A stretch of 5,408 nt of DNA from DASWOJ01 sp964242325 (GTDB taxonomy: Bacteria; Pseudomonadota; Alphaproteobacteria; Acetobacterales; Acetobacteraceae). A model generated the notes under the pieces. It was not told the DNA's origin. It ran no database searches and saw only the letters and a list, made by a program, of their open reading frames with translations. Each line of letters begins with the position of its first letter. Position 1 is the stretch's first letter. The position numbers were made by a program, and so were the translations under genes. Shown piece by piece: positions 4,081 through 5,408 of this stretch. The stretch is taken from the NCBI GenBank assembly GCA_964242325.1, contig CAXTCI010000274.1:1-5408 (forward strand), given 5' to 3'.

Positions 4081-5408
4081 TAGGGCGGCATCTTGGGCAG
4101 CCGTGCCAGGGTGCCCGCACGGGCGGCGTCCACCGCGGCGTCCGCATCCTCCCGCAGCATCAGCCGTTCCGCCACCAGTCCCTCGGCCGCCCGGCGCACC
4201 GCCATCGCATAGCTGTCGGGATACGGGTAGCGCAGGCTGAGCGGCAGCCGCGGGTCCCCGGCGGTGGCAATCGGCGGCAGCGGGATGGCACTGCCGGCAA
4301 GGCTGCACAACTCCCCCTCGGCATAGCCGGCGCGGCGCAGGTTCCAGCCGGCATAGGTTGCCATCGGCGCCTCGACTTCCGGCAGCCGGATGCCGGCGAT
4401 GGCGTGGCCATCCCCGTCCGTGCGCGGCACGAACACCGGATACGGGCGGCCCGGTGCCGGCGGCTCCCGGTCCCGGTTCACCTCCGTCACCCGGTTAAGC
4501 AGCCCGGCATACGGCACGCCGGGCAGATGCGGAAACACGTCCGGCGCCGGCGGCACCAGAGTGCCATGCGCCAGCATCGGGTAGCGGCTGGTGGGTGGGC
4601 GCACCTCCTCCCGCACCCATTCGTCCATCGCCGCCAACAGGGCACGCATCGCTGCGCCGGGGTGCAGCGGGTTGGACGGCATCGCACAGGCGGCCAGCGG
4701 CTCGCTGACCAGCCCCGGCGTGCTGGAATGCGGCAGCCCCGCCAGCATGTAGGCGCGCACGTTGGGTGGCAGGTCCAGGTGGTTGCCCTGCGTGTCCGTC
4801 ACCAGCAAGGAGGCGCGGGCCTGATAGGCCTCGCTGTCGGTGTCCACCTGCATCACGGCCGGGCAGGTGTGCGTCGCCTCGCACCGGGCCAGCAGCCCGT
4901 CGGTCATGCCGGTCAGCGAATCGATCGTGCTGCCATAGGTGAAGGGGAAACCGTCCCCGGGATACAGGTGGTCCTCGTGCTGGCGGGAGAAGCGCCCGGG
5001 CTGTGACCACCGGGCGTTGGTGAAGCTGCGCCGGGCGCCGCTGATGAACGGCATCACCGCATCGAACACGGGCTGCCCATCCTCGTCGTCGTTGAAGCCT
5101 TGATACAGCATGTCCTTCAGGAACCGCCCGCTTTGCGACACCCCGACGGCGTAGGCATGGCTTGCTTCCGGCGCCCCGCCCCGGGCCAGCGGGCCGCCGT
5201 CGTGCCGCAGGAATGCCACCAGGTCCCGCACCGCGGCAAAGCCCATGCCGCCCACCACCGGGTCGCGGGCAGTGTAGATGAACTCATAAATTGCCCCGGC
5301 GTCGAAGCCGTCTGGCCGCGTCACCTCGATCCGCCGCGGGTCCAGCATGCGCCAGGACAGGCCCGGCGGCGTCTGGCGCGGGTCGTTTTCCCGGTTGCGG
5401 ACCGTGAG
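4080..5408 (-). CDS. Alpha/beta hydrolase domain-containing protein (C-terminal 442 residues; N-terminus outside window)
   Basis: The frame is open from the right edge (5408) to TAG at 4080-4082, and the sequence upstream of the internal ATG at 5348 (VRNRENDPRQTPPGLSWR) is clearly coding, so the real start lies beyond the window. The fragment has an alpha/beta-hydrolase nucleophile elbow, AVGVSQSGRF, with Ser at fragment residue 91, and a downstream acidic candidate in QVDTDSEAY (189-191). A His in AGLPHSS (227) is a plausible catalytic base. The layout suggests the large 'alpha/beta hydrolase domain' family found in GC-rich bacteria, whose substrates are mostly unknown but thought to be esters. 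The signal-peptide region is not visible, so location cannot be stated. Features include GFNDDEDGQPVFDAVMPFIS (104-123), typical of this family after the elbow. It converges on the response regulator, with 138 bases between them. Confidence 0.85.
   Translation of the reverse strand, partial: LTVRNRENDPRQTPPGLSWRMLDPRRIEVTRPDGFDAGAIYEFIYTARDPVVGGMGFAAVRDLVAFLRHDGGPLARGGAPEASHAYAVGVSQSGRFLKDMLYQGFNDDEDGQPVFDAVMPFISGARRSFTNARWSQPGRFSRQHEDHLYPGDGFPFTYGSTIDSLTGMTDGLLARCEATHTCPAVMQVDTDSEAYQARASLLVTDTQGNHLDLPPNVRAYMLAGLPHSSTPGLVSEPLAACAMPSNPLHPGAAMRALLAAMDEWVREEVRPPTSRYPMLAHGTLVPPAPDVFPHLPGVPYAGLLNRVTEVNRDREPPAPGRPYPVFVPRTDGDGHAIAGIRLPEVEAPMATYAGWNLRRAGYAEGELCSLAGSAIPLPPIATAGDPRLPLSLRYPYPDSYAMAVRRAAEGLVAERLMLREDADAAVDAARAGTLARLPKMPP

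Noticed and set aside
4017..5006. Plus-strand 329-aa open frame opposite the hydrolase
   Set aside because: It is the antisense shadow of a strongly supported alpha/beta-hydrolase gene; the product is rich in Arg, His and Gly, as expected for antisense GC-rich DNA.

Overview
The window is about 5.4 kb of GC-rich bacterial DNA. Gene content and style suggest an alphaproteobacterium, possibly Acetobacteraceae/Rhodospirillales. This is an inference from high GC, a stand-alone FixJ/CheY-like receiver of alphaproteobacterial type, a GC-rich alpha/beta-hydrolase, and a small element whose ends look like the IS1031 group of IS5. No rRNA, tRNA or CRISPR was found.

Layout, left to right. (1) 1-137, + strand: the last 44 codons of inorganic pyrophosphatase (ppa). 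(2) 138-1296: an accessory-looking stretch with no intact recognisable gene. It opens with a pyrimidine/purine-rich hairpin repeat (148-189) and carries an uncertain 79-aa minus-strand ORF (253-492). It then holds a minus-strand gene (1098 to 521) split by a 143-bp non-coding palindromic element (684-826). The element has GAG...CTC ends and is flanked by a TGA duplication. Removing it plus one TGA copy joins the two halves in frame into one 143-codon ORF, so this reads as a real MITE insertion into a gene. (3) 1297-3257, minus strand: a two-gene operon. A seven-bladed YVTN-type beta-propeller protein with a signal peptide is followed, through an ATGA overlap, by a sterol desaturase/fatty acid hydroxylase-family membrane protein. 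(4) 3258-3542: the divergent intergenic region, with a weak promoter candidate for the operon and a perfect 7-bp inverted repeat upstream of the next gene. (5) 3543-3941, + strand: a single-domain response regulator. (6) 3942-4079: a convergent gap with a hairpin and a perfectly adjacent 17-bp tandem duplication. (7) 4080-5408, minus strand: the C-terminal 442 residues of a large alpha/beta-hydrolase-domain protein that runs off the right edge.

The only clear functional unit is the propeller + desaturase operon: an exported propeller co-translated with an integral-membrane di-iron oxygenase-type enzyme. The response regulator has no kinase or output gene in view. The most informative observation is the MITE insertion, because its exact boundaries, target duplication and the coding frame of the disrupted gene can all be read from the sequence.
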